In this document: positions 24,915 to 37,285 of the stretch, in pieces | How the letters are laid out: every line of letters begins with the position of its first letter | How positions within the stretch are numbered: the stretch's first letter is position 1 | Assembly (NCBI GenBank): GCA_026874595.1 | Contig: CM049310.1 | Span: 33,793,558-33,857,557 of the forward strand | Direction: 5' to 3' | DNA: 64,000 nucleotides | From: Sipunculus nudus | Lineage: Eukaryota; Annelida; Sipuncula; Golfingiida; Sipunculidae | Notes under the pieces: generated by a model | Database searches by the model: none | What the model saw: only the letters and a program-made list of their open reading frames with translations | Told to the model about the DNA's origin: nothing | Translations under genes and position numbers: made by a program

Positions 24915-26330
24915 ATTAGTTAATAACGATCACTGTTGTACTTACGTCATATTGACTGGTTTCGATATTTTTCATCAGTTAAATGTGAACATATTTATAC
25001 ACTTGGTTGCTGAAGACAAGTGATAAATATAATACAAAATAACTGTATAACAAACAATGAATATTTTGGAAACCCACGGGACCGAATCAATATATATGAG
25101 TACTCTATAGAAATGATTGATATTTAGCTTGTTACGTCAAACTATATTGATATTGAATTATTTTGATAATTGTATAGCACACTTTAAGTGATTAATTACT
25201 GAATAATTACTGTAACGGACCAAGCGACTTTCTTCAACCTAATAAATATTAGAAATAATTCTAATCATTAACGGACAGTTTCCGTCAAACCACACAATCA
25301 TAATCTACCCACACAATAAAATATGTTCTACCCACACAGATAATATCCTCTCACTCCTTATCAAGTCGTAAGTCAATGGTCGTGGAGACAAAAATATGTT
25401 TCCTCTATTCTCTTAAAGCAATAACAAACTAAAACAGCTCTTTCAATCTGTCACCATGAAGCCCTTAATCGTCTTGATTAAACTGCATAAAGTGAATTTC
25501 GGAATTGGGTCATGTCGGGTTGAGTCAACAATATTCGCTTTTAAATTATTGAAACAAATGTTGGGTTCCCCACAGTTTAATCTTTTTCATTTATTTCACT
25601 GCGTAAAAATTATGGTAAATTACTCATATTAAAATACGGAGGAACATTTATGCTAGCAGCAATTAACCTTTTTGCTAAATGACACAATGCATGAATGTAC
25701 ATTAAGGATCTATTAACATCAGTTTTTGGCTAACCAATTTAGTGAAAATGTTACATCAGAAAGTACCGTGTTGCCTTTGGACTATATATAACAAATATTC
25801 TTCAAATAGCCGAAATAAATGACCAAAATGAAATTCGACATGGACCACGTTTTTTTTTTGTTGTTGTATGAACAGATGTACGGCCTACTATATTATTAAA
25901 ATATCGTCATAAATTAGCATGGAACAATACAGGCAAATGGCTGTAGGCCGAAAATAAAAAAAAAACAAAAAAAAAAAAAAACAGATTAGCGTTGCCTTAA
26001 AAACGTAATTAACTGGCCTCTATAAAATAAACTGCAGGATAAAATTCGACATGACAACAGCCAATTTTGAATACTGATTAAAAAAGTCACATTAAAAATT
26101 ACTATATCTTTAATTGTGCACTTTAAAACTCAATTTAAAGAGTCGTTTCGTTCTATGATAACATATTGGCTTTAAATACTGAGTCATTCGATGTTTTCCG
26201 CCTCCTCTCTTTTCCACACGATATACTCCAGCAATAGGAAAACTATCTTTACTTTGAACTACCACTAGAATAATTTCTTGTTTGTTGATACATGTATATG
26301 GGACCAAATATATCCGTTGTTTATACACCA
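24915..26330 (+). repeat. Composite dispersed family, copy 1
   Basis: The first half aligns with 36050-37000: GTTAATAACGATCACTGTTG, then ACCGAATCAAT, then GTGATTAATTACTGAATAAT at 25188, then ATGAAGCCCTTAATC. The second half aligns with 32500-33245, from the anchor GGAACATTTATGCTAGCAGC (25647) to GAACTACCACTAGAATAATT (26258), which is nearly identical in both copies. No conserved open frame runs through the copies. Confidence 0.75.
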
Positions 26331-26389
26331 AAAAAGTTACCCCAATTCTTACAAAATTGGGTGTCTATCTAATGTTCCCATCATCTAGG

Positions 26390-26740
26390 CAATTTTCTAA
26401 AGTGACATGGCATTTTCGTGTAACAATGAATGAAATGTTTTCTGGATTTACATACTCGATTTTTCCACAAGTTTGAATTGTTGTTCCTCATCCTTACTGA
26501 CCTGTTGAGCTATTATACTTTACGTAGATTAGCAGGCCACTTAATACAAATTCCATAGATGCATTACGTACATTATTCAGGTTTCTCGGCAATGTCTGAT
26601 CTAATTTCCCATCAGACAATTTTCTTAAGTGATATGGCGTTTTCGAGTAATAGTTCAATAAAAAGTCGCCTGCATTTACATTCTTTAAGTAATCTTGCAA
26701 TTTTCCACAAATTTTAATGTTGTTTGTCATTACTGCTCAC
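26390..26740. repeat. Internal direct duplication, ~230-bp offset
   Basis: A segment from CAATTTTCTAAAGTGACATG to TTTTCCACAAGTTTGAATTG is repeated in diverged form as CAATTTTCTTAAGTGATATG to TTTTCCACAAATTTTAATGT. A 78-codon minus-strand open frame (26494-26730) covers the second copy but has no recognised domain, and its reading frame is not kept in the first copy. Confidence 0.6.
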
Positions 26741-26865
26741 CTGTGGTCACCAAAGGTCAACGAAAGGGCAGGGATTATAGGGCGTTATTTTCCAATGATT
26801 AATGTCCATCGGAGTAAAGCGCCAATGAGAATCTTAAATTCCTGCATGAAGGTCATCGATATATG

Positions 26866-27230
26866 AAACCTGACCTAGCCCTTGATATGGCACATCAATG
26901 CTGGATGTTTGGTGACTGTACCTGAAATTCTTTTCGAGTTATTGGGTTAACATCATTTTAGCAATATCGCCACTTTGGCCTTGAAAAATGCGTCAAAGTC
27001 ATCCTTGTTCAATTTTGATCTAGTCCTTGATAAGGTGCATAAATGCTGAAAGTTTGGTGGCAGTACCTGATATTCTTTTTGAGTTATTGTGTTTAAATCA
27101 TTTTAGTATTATCGCCGCTGTGATCTTGAAAACAGGTCAAAGTCACCCATGTTCAAACTTGACCTAGCCCTTGATAATTAAGGTGCATGACTGCTGCAAG
27201 CTAGGTGACTGTGCCTTTAAATCATTTAAG
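26866..27230 (+). repeat. 145-bp tandem repeat, about three units
   Basis: TGACCTAGCCCTTGATA-type anchors occur at 26872, 27016 and 27161. Each is followed by a TGCT-x-x-A-x-GTTTGGTG segment, a TGAAATTCTTTTCGAGTTATT segment and a TTTTAGCAATATCGCC segment. The same unit recurs inverted at 37070-37285. This resembles core repeats of bivalve HINE/pearl elements, but the flanking microsatellite is not seen here. Confidence 0.75.
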
Positions 27231-27284
27231 TTATTTAGCCTGTTTGGCCAATTCATAATGATTTTTTAAAAATATTTTTATAAT

Positions 27285-27950
27285 TTTATAGGCAACTTCG
27301 TTGAAGTGATTGATTACTGAATAATTACAGTACTGAAGTAACCGAAATTCTTCAGCTCAATTTATATTAAGATAGAGGTTTTTTTTTACATTATTCGATT
27401 AATTAGTTGACAGTTTCATTCTATTCACAGAAACATGATAATAATAGCCTCTTGGTTCCAATAAGGACGTATGTCAACTGGTTCGACGTAAAGTACAATG
27501 TAAAGACAATGTTCTCTGTATTATACAAAAGCAACAAAAAAACTAAAATAGCTCGCTCGAGCTTCTTGTCAGAAAATGATAGCTTGGACCCTCTGCCTTG
27601 ATTAAACTCAGAAACGCGAACTTCCTTTGCTATCGGCGTTAGGTTTTTTATGTGATTTAATTGGTTGTACTTAACAACATATCAGTCAGGTAAGATTAAT
27701 AGGAAACACCGCTCATTGGGGAATGATCTGAGAAATGAGATGAAAATTTCTGAGCACATACGCAATTCACACAAAGGAAGCGTTGTTGTACTTCCAGAAC
27801 CTTTATTCTAGGATAACGTTATCACGGCCCAATATGTCTTTTATTGGTGAGTGTTTGTAAGGCAATTTTGAATCAGTCTTAAGGGAAATTTTTCTAAGCT
27901 CAGTTTGAAGAACAATTTTTTCCCTTTAATTTACTGGATATTTTCAAAGC
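27285..27950 (+). repeat. Composite dispersed family, copy 2
   Basis: It aligns with copies 3 and 4 from TTGAAGTGATTGATTACTGA (27301) through TTTCATTCTATTCACAGAAA, CTTTGCTATCGGCGTTAGG and GAAGCGTTGTTGTACTTCC to TTTGTAAGGCAATTTTGA. A 64-codon open frame inside (27407-27601) is not preserved in the other copies. Confidence 0.75.
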
Positions 27951-28249
27951 AATTGTATGTAGCTGAAACAGAGTGACTTTTAAATAAGAAATGACCCCTC
28001 GACAGAAATTCAGAAACCGCTTCCTTGTTTAGAGTGAACTGTCTAGCAGAATGTCGATTGTTTAAAGCGCGGGACACAGCAGCGCTATTTCCGAGATTTT
28101 GAAGAATTCTGGTAATTTCAAGTCAACTCCTTAGGTATTTAATCCAAGCGAATATTCTTATCAACGCTACACGATGACAATATCCTTGTTAGTTGAAAAC
28201 TTTACACTTTGAATGTGAAAATAATCAGAAACCCACTAGTTCGACGTTC

Positions 28250-28580
28250 GAGTTTAATATGGCCATGTTTAACATAGAGGACGTGTTTAGTATGAAGAAG
28301 TGTTACATTTAGGACAAGTTTAGTATGGTCAAGTTTAAAATAGAGGACGACTTTAGTATGTACAAGTGTAACATTGAGGACGAGTTTAGTATGGTCAAGT
28401 TTAACATTGAAGACGAGTTTAAGATGGACAGGTATAACATTAAGGATGGGTTTTGTATTGACAAGAGTAACATTGAGGACGAGTAAAGTATGGACAAGTG
28501 TTACTTTGAGGACGAGTTTGGTATGGACAAATGTAACATTGAAGAAGAGTTTTGTATGGACAAATGTAACATTAAGGATG
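28250..28580 (+). repeat. 33-bp minisatellite, ten units
   Basis: The unit contains TTTAGTATGGACAAGTGTAA and ATTGAGGACGAG and repeats ten times with no indels, so the 3n period keeps long open frames on both strands. In one forward frame each unit reads as an 11-residue peptide close to EFSMDKCNIED, broken by stops in two units. A degenerate protein repeat is possible, but a plain minisatellite explains it equally well. Confidence 0.85.
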
Positions 28581-28777
28581 TTGTTAAAATTGTATGGGCG
28601 ATTGTAAAAGTTTTGGGTACAATATTACAGTAAATATCTGCATGCGTGTATGTATTCGCAGCATGTAAGCTTAGTAAAAGCAAAGATGACTGATAACAGC
28701 AAAAAGCTTTTATTTTAAACTAAATCATTTTAATGTTAATTGTGCTTTAGTGGAAATTATAGACAAATATGAACAGG

Positions 28778-28855
28778 TACATTTCCTTCTGGCGAAAACT
28801 GTTTCATGAACGATGATACATTTCCTTCTAGCGAAAACTGTTTCATGAACGATAA
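28778..28855 (+). repeat. 39-bp tandem duplication
   Basis: Two nearly identical units contain TACATTTCCTTCT and CGAAAACTGTTTCATGAACG. Confidence 0.9.
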
Positions 28856-28899
28856 GTTAATTCGGCATTGGCTTTGATAAGGGACATCAGCTTACTGAA

Positions 28900-30090
28900 A
28901 AAAGAAGACGAAAATGTTATTTATACAATTTAAAATAATTTAAAAAAAATAACAAATATAGGAGAATTCAAGGGAATGACATGGTATGTGATTCCCTTTG
29001 CATTTATTGCCAAGATATTCACTGCAAGAAACGTATCATAGCAAAAGCAATCGTTCCCATCCGATTGCCCTATTTGTCTTGTATCCATTTTCAAGTTCCT
29101 GTTATTTAACCTGTTGATAAAATCAGATGGACACGAAAGACTGGGATGTACGGGTATTCGAACGTCCCATCCATTTTCACCAAGGGCGCAATTCCTTACG
29201 AAAGCCGGGAACGGGGTGTCCGATTCCCCCTTCACACACAAACACACAGGCCCTTGCACTGGGGAATATATCATATTCAGTCGCCGACCTATATTTAATT
29301 AGGTGTGAGAGGTGTTATCCCCGTGGTGTGAAATTATTATTTTTTTTTTAAATTTCATTGCGAATATTCAGGCTATTTCCTTATCAAATAATAAGTAATA
29401 TTTTTAATATTCTTTATTCAGAAACTAGTCACAAGTTTTTATTCGGACATTCATTCACGGGGCCTGGGAAGGAATGGGCAAATGCCTCCCGTGCCAGTTT
29501 AATCCTCCAATAATAATTTTAATAATCTTATAATTTTTTATTTTAATCTTTTCACCGCTTTGACATAATTTTCGAACATGCGGAATTTAAACTTTAACGG
29601 CAGGGTTTAACCGATGACGTAAGCGGCTGTTTCTGTTTTGCCGATTAACCTGAAAGGAAATTTTTCCTGCCTTTGGGTAAAATTGGTAATACTTTTTTAT
29701 CATAGATCCAAGGATGTGAATAAAAGATTAATTACGGGTTAGAGCGAATACATGCACTGACATCTCCATTTAATCCTCACATTTTTCTTTGTGGGGGCAC
29801 GGATGACTGAGCGCGGATGGGAGTTACTAGTAGAGTCCATTTACTGACGGAAACCCTGTTGGCAAGTTCATCAGTTTAGAAGTAAAAATGTCATGATACC
29901 GTTATTCACATTTAAGGTCAAAACTGGACTTTGTCTTGTACAGATGCAACATTAATCTTTGCAGCAGTTTGCCACCGGGAAGTCGATATGTGGAGACGTT
30001 GGGTGGCAGATTCCTCCGTAGTTCCTTGATCAATTTTTATTTGTACAGATGTAACATCTGACTGTGTTCTCGGTCCTGTTCATTTGCAAG
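28900..30090. other. No gene recognised
   Basis: It includes a GC-richer patch at 29120-29290 with overlapping open frames on both strands and no domain signature. Confidence 0.5.
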
Positions 30091-30395
30091 TGTTACGGAA
30101 CCTAATAACAACAGATCATATAATCGTGATCAGCACAAATTTTGTTACCGAGTTAGAAAAAAATCAGATTCTGTAACACTAGGCAGCGTGAAATGTCTAG
30201 GGGAATGAATAGAGAAGTCAGCGTTTTTTTTAACAAATAATTATAATTTATTCTTAGAACACTCCTAACATTACAAAACACAAGTCAATGCAATTACACT
30301 GTATAACATTTAAAATGTACAGTATAAGAGTGTACGGATCCTAGGTTTTGATTTCTGGATACTACCACTGTCACAGCTCAACAAGAGTCCTTTAA
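30091..30395 (-). mobile_element. Truncated LTR fragment, inverted relative of the 21.8-kb LTR
   Basis: The reverse complement matches the 3' third of 21837-22703: the AGGACT and GTGGTAGTATC segments, AAGAATAAATTATAATTATT, CATTCCCCTAGACATTTCAC and GTTACAGAATCTGATTT, up to GTTCCGTAACA. Its end coincides with the LTR terminus. The 5' part is missing. Confidence 0.8.
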
Positions 30396-30754
30396 CACCA
30401 ATAATCCACGTAAATAGTATAATTTATAATTTATGGTATATAATGGTATGAATTGCACTTGAACAATGAACAATACGATCACTTGATCTGTGACAACCTA
30501 GATGTAAATAAAGATCACTATTTTACTAACTTCATATTCACTGTTTTCAATCTTCAAAGATTAAAAAATAAACGTGTTTAAACGTAATGGCTATGTTATA
30601 AATAAGACACAAATAATGTAAGACGCAGACTATATTTATGGAAGAATCTTGGCATTGATTCAATGCATTCCAGTATCGCAAATAAATATATTATAATAGA
30701 AAGTAGATTGATTAAGCCTTTTAAGTCTTCATTATGATATATGATATATTTAGA

Positions 30755-33245
30755 ATGTTATAGCCAACATCATTGAAGTGATTAATTACTGAATAACTAC
30801 TGTACCGAAGTAACCGAATTCCCCCAAATAAAATGTAGATTAAAGAGGTTTTGGAAGTTTGTAGATTAATTTTTAGACAATTTCATTCTACTCACAGAAA
30901 CATGCTCTTTATATCCTGTCGCTTCCTATCGACCTATAGGATCAGCTGGTTCTCAGTAAGGTACACAATTGCAAGTACAATGTTTCCTGTATTCTATCAA
31001 CGCAATTTTTACAGAAATAGCTCGCTCAGGCCTCTTGTCCCGATGAAGCCCTAACCCTACTGCCTTAAAATCCTCTTGATTAAGCTTCGTAACGCGATTT
31101 CTTTTGTTATCGGTGTTATGTCTTCTTTTCGTATGTGATGTAACTAGCTATATATACTTTACATCAGGCAAAGTTTATATGAACAGTTCATCCTCGAGGA
31201 ACGATCAAACGAACAAATAACATAAAAAGTGCCCTGTTTATAGGCAATTCATCAAAAGTAAGCGTTGTATTACCCCAGCCGTTGTGCTCCAGGATAGTAT
31301 AAACTCTGCCTCGTACCCCATGCCCAGTGCTCTAGACAAAACGAAGCTGACGAATTTTCAGAATAAAAATTCCAGTATATCACGTGCCGTCACCATAATA
31401 ATCCCTTCTTTGAAAAGAGCCCTAAGGGGTCTTTTTCTTAGTTTTTCCTGAGGGTAATAAGTCCATAACATTGTTTGCTTCATCAGGATTATTTGTATGA
31501 GTTCCCTTTGAAGGTAGAATATATTTTTCTGTGTGTTTGCAAAACAACTGATTTTCTCAATACTTTCCTCAGACCAATAATTCCAGGTGTGCAGACATTA
31601 TGCTCCGAGCTGCTCTGTATGTAAGGTTAACCAAAGGTATCAGTATGGTTTCAGTCAACCTCAGATCGGCGTGCATCATTATAAAATGTCTGAATGCGGA
31701 AAATTTACATGATGTTAACATGGCAAGACAGTGCCAATGTTTAATGTTTATATAGACGGCAATTCAGTGAAGACGTACACATCGTAGAAAGTGTACCTAA
31801 TGTCCAGTTTATTTTCAACAAAATAATGAAAAATAAAATCAAGGACAACTGATATTAGTAATAGTTATTATTATAAACTGAATTTTGTTGATTAACTATT
31901 AATGAGGGTCCGTCCGTCTTTCCGTTCTTGAATGGTAGACAGAGAGTGATGCTAGCAATTCCCTCAATACGGCGGCCAATCAGCTGAGCACAAAGCGGAC
32001 CGAGCTGGTTACTTAGGGCAGATCAGGCTTTAGTTCCCAACAGGTCACCGAACAGATTGCATAGTGTCACTGGTGCCATTTGATGCTAAACCAATTTTTA
32101 ATGGATTGAATGCCATTATCATTATCAGAACTCGCAACTCTACGAAAGATTTCTCACATGGCAATCTCAGCTTTAATAAAAACAATTAAACATAATATTA
32201 CTTGGATGATGTAAATCATTCATTTGATTAAGCATGTAACAAAAATTAAGTTCCTGATGTATAGAGCCATTTGGTACTTTGCGCTTAGATGTATAGCATA
32301 TGGGTATTATAAATGGTGAATATATATTCTATTTTTTATGAGTGGATGTCTTTGACAAAGGGACCACAAGTCATTCCTGATTTAGTTGTCTTTCAGGGTA
32401 GTGTCCCTTAATTACAATTGATCATAATCCTACGCCTTTGGTACCGAGATGTCTGAATAAGTTTGGGCTTAGGCCATGTAGCTTTGAGTAAACCGTTTAA
32501 AATGTTAAAAGATAAGTCAGTCACATTCACTTTTATGAATTAAAAAAATAAAGTTTCCTACAGTCAAACACCTGTTACATTTAACTTGATAAAAGATGGT
32601 TAGTGACGCATATTAAAATATTAAGGAACATTTATGCCAGTAGCTTCCGTGTTTCTTTAAAATGCAACCTGAGAAAAATGTCTCTATTCTGTCTTGGCTT
32701 AACGTGGAGTGCTTGTAAGTGAAACACTTTAACTGGACATTATCTTTTTTAAAGTATTGTTGCGTTGTTATATGTTACAAAAGATGCCTAACACGATTTA
32801 GTACATAGGAGGGTAGACGCGTTTTCTTTCAACTATATATTACTAACAATCTTCCAGTAACAGAAAAACTGACAGGAAGAAAAACCTCTCGTACTTATAT
32901 AAACTGATAAACGACTCACTATATCATGAAGGTGTACATGTATTATTCCTGGAACATTACACACGGGTGCAAGCGAAAATGAAAGAAACAGATCAACGTT
33001 GCCATGAAAACATTACTAACCGACGGTTACAAAAAAACTGCTTGGTAATTTTACACATGACATTCATCACTTCAAAGAATGGGCTTTGCGGTTATTCTTC
33101 ATTTCAAAACATTATAATGGCGTTTTTAAGTTTGATAAAAGTGTTTATTCAAATACTGAATTCTTTTCCGCACCACATATTCCACCATTTGGAAGAAAGC
33201 GATCATTATTTCGAACTACCACCAGAATAATTTCTTGTTTGAGAA
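30755..33245 (+). repeat. Composite dispersed family, copy 3 (most complete)
   Basis: This copy links blocks that occur separately elsewhere. 30770-31450 aligns with copies 1, 2 and 4 (TTGAAGTGATTAATTACTGA, TTTCATTCTACTCACAGAAA, ATGAAGCCCT, GTTATCGGTGTTATG). 31905-32480 aligns with 18.8-20.25 kb (AGAGAGTGATGCTAGCAA, TTGACAAAGGGACCACAAGT). 32500-33245 aligns with 25.57-26.33 kb and ends in GAACTACCACCAGAATAATT. The middle block begins with a TCCGTCCGTC microsatellite, so it may be a nested pearl-like insertion. No protein is encoded in a conserved frame. Confidence 0.7.
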
Positions 33246-33611
33246 ACTGGACACATTAGTCGGTTGTTTTCATACACAACAGGCCCCCTTCTTCCTACAG
33301 AAATGAATTTATATTAATACACCAATCGATTATATAACCTTTTTATATTTTATTGACAATACAATGCTTCCATCTTTGATATTAATAATTCAACAACAGT
33401 CACCCTTATGGGAATTCTGGTTACTTTAAGTGATCGCCAAACAACATTAATATGCTTCTTTGTCAAATCCTTTTTACGGAGACATGTCCGTTAAATTTCG
33501 ATATGATATGTACACGGAAAACGTAACTCTTTGCCTTAAGTTTAGGGCAAGATATAAGAGTTCGACAGGCAAATGAATATGACGAGAATATAGCCAGAAA
33601 TGTATAAATTT
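33246..33611. other. No gene recognised
   Basis: AT-rich spacer between two repeats. Confidence 0.5.
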
Positions 33612-34114
33612 TCACTACTTACAGGGACATAATCAGGTGCAATTGTATACCTATTCCTTCACACTGTCTGTCCACATTTGCTATATACAAAAGTTTCAAG
33701 GGAAAATCATCGCAGCACATGGTCTCAGTACCTCCCCTTCAGCTGTTCAACACCTTGTTATCTACGTACAAGTACACAGAGTCCACATGTGTATGTTAAC
33801 AATAACAAGGCCCCATGACCAGAAGTCCGATTTGCGCAAGCGCGACAGATCCTGAACAAAGAGTAGTCCAAACTGGACCTCTATGTCCTCTGACGTGAGG
33901 AGTGACAGATTTTATAGCCCGCCCGATGCATGGAGTACCATGTGTTTAGGTTGAAGCTTGTGATCGCGCCCGGTGCACTGTTTCTTGCACTCGTATACAC
34001 GATTAAGGCAACGGTTTCCAGACAATATTTTGGCAGTCACCAATTAATTTCTAAGAGAAGTCGCCATTTCTCATGATTATTCAACATGCTTTATAGGTGA
34101 TTATGCCCCTTTGA
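33612..34114 (-). repeat. Dispersed repeat, minus-strand copy of the 6.9-kb family
   Basis: The reverse complement aligns with 6889-7398 over its whole length with many small indels. Strongest matches are AATCACCTATAAAGCATGTT and GGGCGCGATCACA. Confidence 0.7.
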
Positions 34115-34224
34115 AAACGACCAAAGAACTGTCCTGTCGAGGAATCTGATAAACCCAACGTCTCTGCATATCGACCTCCCTGTAGCAAAATCCTGCAATT
34201 ATTAACGTCAAAACCATTCGGGGG

Positions 34225-34395
34225 GTCTGGACAGTTGAGCGGTAATACGCCCGGCCTTCTCTGCTGGCGACCTGGGTTCAATCCCAGGTGCTGCCATGAG
34301 AATGGGTTGTAGGCGCCCGTCCAAAGTCCGTTGATCTCTCCGGGTTCTCCGGCTTCCTACACCTCTCCCACTACGGTCTTCAACTCTATCAGTGC
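34225..34395 (+). mobile_element. tRNA-derived SINE head and conserved body segment
   Basis: GTTGAGCGGTAATACGCC (A-box) and CTGGGTTCAATCCCAG (B-box inside a perfect 6-bp T-arm-like stem) form a tRNA-like RNA polymerase III promoter. About 60 bp further on, TCTCCGGGTTCTCCGGCTTC resembles the conserved central segment of several metazoan SINE families. No poly-A tail or target-site duplication was delimited, so the 3' end is open. It lacks a proper acceptor stem and is not a tRNA gene. Confidence 0.65.
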
Positions 34396-35355
34396 CTTCT
34401 ACTTTCTCCTTAAATATCTAACTATAAAACCGATTGATCTGTCAAATTTGTCGTTGCTAAGGGAGCAAGTGCGGAGACTTGTGACTGGCTCGAGCACCGA
34501 CTTAACTTTCAGTCAGTCAGTGATGAACCTGTCAACAGCTTTTTTATCTATCAGTAAATGGACTTTACTAGTATCGCTTATCTTCGCCCAGTCACCCAAA
34601 ACGTAAGGATTAAATTCGGGTGTCAGTGCATGTATACCCTATCACCTGTATATACTCTCTTATGTACATTCCCCGGTCTATGATAGAAAATTATTACTAT
34701 TGTTACACGAAGTCAGAAAAAATGCCCGCCCAGAAAATTGATAAAACGCAAAAAAAAAAAACCAGTTTATACCATCGTTTTATCCTGCCGTTAAATTTGT
34801 AATCGAAGTACTTAAATTCCAAGGTTAAAAATGTAATGTAAAAACTATGAAAATGAGTCCTTGCTAATTGTTAATAATAATAACTGGGAAAGATTATGAG
34901 GACTTTATTAAGTGGAAGGAGGTGAGAAGGGTGGAAATACATATTCAAGATGAGGGCCTGTTCTTAAATCAACAGTTCAAAACTGTCTAAGTGGCGAAAC
35001 TGTGTCCTTACACAGTGTTAATACTACTATCTGCGAAAGGTATGGAGACATACTCAGCTGGAAGGAGTTCTGAGTATGATGGAAAGAAAACGTATTTATA
35101 ATTATAACCTATTAATTCCGACAGCCGTATAAATATTTCAGGCTACCCTTAATTTTAGGTTACCCCGTTGTAAACTGAAATTAATTATTCAATAAACCAC
35201 TTGAAAGGATCGAGATTTTAAACCAAGAATCAATGTATGAAGTTGTCGCAAAATATCAATTATATTCTTAATTATATTCATATTGACTCATTCACTTCAC
35301 CACAGCGCACATAATACATACAAAAATAAAAGATAGAACATGAATACACATAACA
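34396..35355. other. No gene recognised
   Basis: AT-rich sequence with short open frames and a 12-A run near 34750. Confidence 0.5.
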
Positions 35356-35425
35356 GTCGGTTCACCCCGTATGGTAATCGAACCCATGGCCATTCGATTG
35401 CCCGGTCGTTTGCTCTACCACTACT
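35356..35425 (-). mobile_element. tRNA-like SINE head, minus strand
   Basis: On the minus strand TGGTAGAGCA (A-box, 35420-35411) is followed 37 nt later by GGTTCGATTA (B-box, 35383-35374). This spacing fits a pol III promoter. The body beyond it was not matched to the other SINEs here. Confidence 0.5.
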
Positions 35426-36039
35426 ACAAAAATAAGAGATATACACAGAATCAAGCTGGTTTAGGAAGTCCAAAAGTAAGACATGCTAACAGTTATAAAA
35501 GAAACAAAAAAAAAAGACTTTTATGTAGGGGTAAACTTATATTGCAGGGGTAATCGGAATGCGATTTCGTGATACCCGAATTATTCTGAGGCTGGGTGAT
35601 CGTATATTACTGGCATTGGCACCAAGGAGCTTGTGGCAAAGATTACCTGCAACCATGACTTGCTGGGTTTTACAATTTATTGATTTGGGACAGGGGATGC
35701 TTTGCTTGGGGTTTGGCTTTTGCTACAAGGAATATACTTGGTAGGTGTATTTCAGATCACAATCATTGTACATATATGATCTGCAATTGCTGTTATTGAT
35801 AATTTTTAAATATCTGATCTTTACCTTTTGGTATTATTGGATGAGATTATACATGTATTATTATCTGAGCAATAAGAGCACTTGGTACCAGTTTATTTGT
35901 GCTAGGTTTTAGTTATATAGTTGATTTTGGACACACATTGTCATGGTTTTATTTTTGTATATGTTTATATTGCAAATACAATAGCTTGAACGGAGGTTAA
36001 ATCGGTTAACTGTAACCGATACTTTCCATAACATAATAT
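35426..36039. other. No gene recognised
   Basis: AT-rich sequence, unassigned. Confidence 0.5.
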
Positions 36040-36960
36040 CTGTAATGAATGCTACTGTTAATAACGAAAACTGTTGTGCCGACGTCATATATAATGGTCA
36101 CGATCTTTTAACAGTTAAAGATGAACATCTTTCTACTCGTTTTGGGTAAAGCCAAGTGATCAATACAAAATAATGAATGACGCAGACAAAATATATGGGA
36201 AACCTATCATACCGAATCAATGGATACAAGTACTGCAAAGAATGCATTGAAATATAACTTGTTAGGTCAAATTATACTGACATATGAGATATTTTTGTTA
36301 ATTTCATACCAAACGGCGTTGTTGTGATTAATAACCGAATAATTACAATATCGAAGTAAGTGAATTTCTTAAGCTTAACCGATACTTAGAAGGAGGTTTT
36401 GGAAAGAATTCGATAAAGATGTTTCCTATTTCATTTTATAACAAAAACGTTCCTAATATTTTTTGCCTACTTTAATGTTGATGTCAACTGATGCTACGGA
36501 ATAAACAATAACTGTAAAGACAACACGTTTATTGTATTCTACAAAAGCAACAAGAAACAATATTGCTTGCTACTGCTTCATTTTACAATGACGCCTTCAA
36601 CATTCTGCCTTTAAATGAAATTCCCTTGGTTAAATCGCGTAAAGCAAATTTCCTCTGCTATCAGTGTTAGTTTTTTTTATGTAATTTAACTAGCGGTACT
36701 TTACAACAAATCAATTAGGCAAAATTTATACGGACCACAGCTCATGGAAGAAAGGTATAGAAATAGGATGAAAATTGCTTGGTTCATGTACAATTCCTCT
36801 GTCGTATTACTCCAAGACATTGTGCCAAATGATATAATTATCCCGCCATATCCCATAGTGTGTATTTGTAAGGTAATTTAATGTCTTAAGGACTCAGTTC
36901 AGAATTGTGTTGTAATTGTGGGTGTTTAAAAACAACTCGTAGAAAAGGTATATGCGAAAT
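36040..36960 (+). repeat. Composite dispersed family, copy 4
   Basis: It aligns with 24915-25500 through GTTAATAACGAAAACTGTTG, AACAGTTAAAGATGAACAT, ATACCGAATCAAT and ACCGAATAATTACAATA. It aligns with copies 2 and 3 through CTCTGCTATCAGTGTTAG and TTTGTAAGGTAATTTAATG. Confidence 0.75.
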
Positions 36961-37069
36961 AGTCAGCGTCCGGCCGACGATCCGTTATGGAATACGCGTA
37001 ATAGCTTGGTAACAAAGTGATAAACAAACACCGCAGTGATGATCTTACTCAAATGATGTTAACAGATTG

Positions 37070-37285
37070 AGAAATAATTACCAACTGGCACCTTCAATGC
37101 ATCACTTGGAGAACTAGGTCGAGCTAGAACATGGAAGGCCTTGCCGCAGTTTTCAAGGTCTTACAGACAATCTTGCTAAACACGATGTCGATAATAACTT
37201 GAACAAAAGAGAGACACAGTCACCATTCTCACGCTGTTGATGCACCATATGAAGGTCTAGGTCAAGTTTGAACATGGATGACCTT
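37070..37285 (-). repeat. 145-bp repeat, inverted copy
   Basis: The reverse complement contains GTCATCCATGTTCAAACTTG, GGTGCATCAAC and GTGACTGTG in the same order as the units at 26.9-27.2 kb. About one and a half units are present. Confidence 0.7.

Noticed and set aside
28930-29351. Overlapping open frames on both strands
   Set aside because: No conserved motif in any frame. The patch is merely GC-richer than its surroundings.
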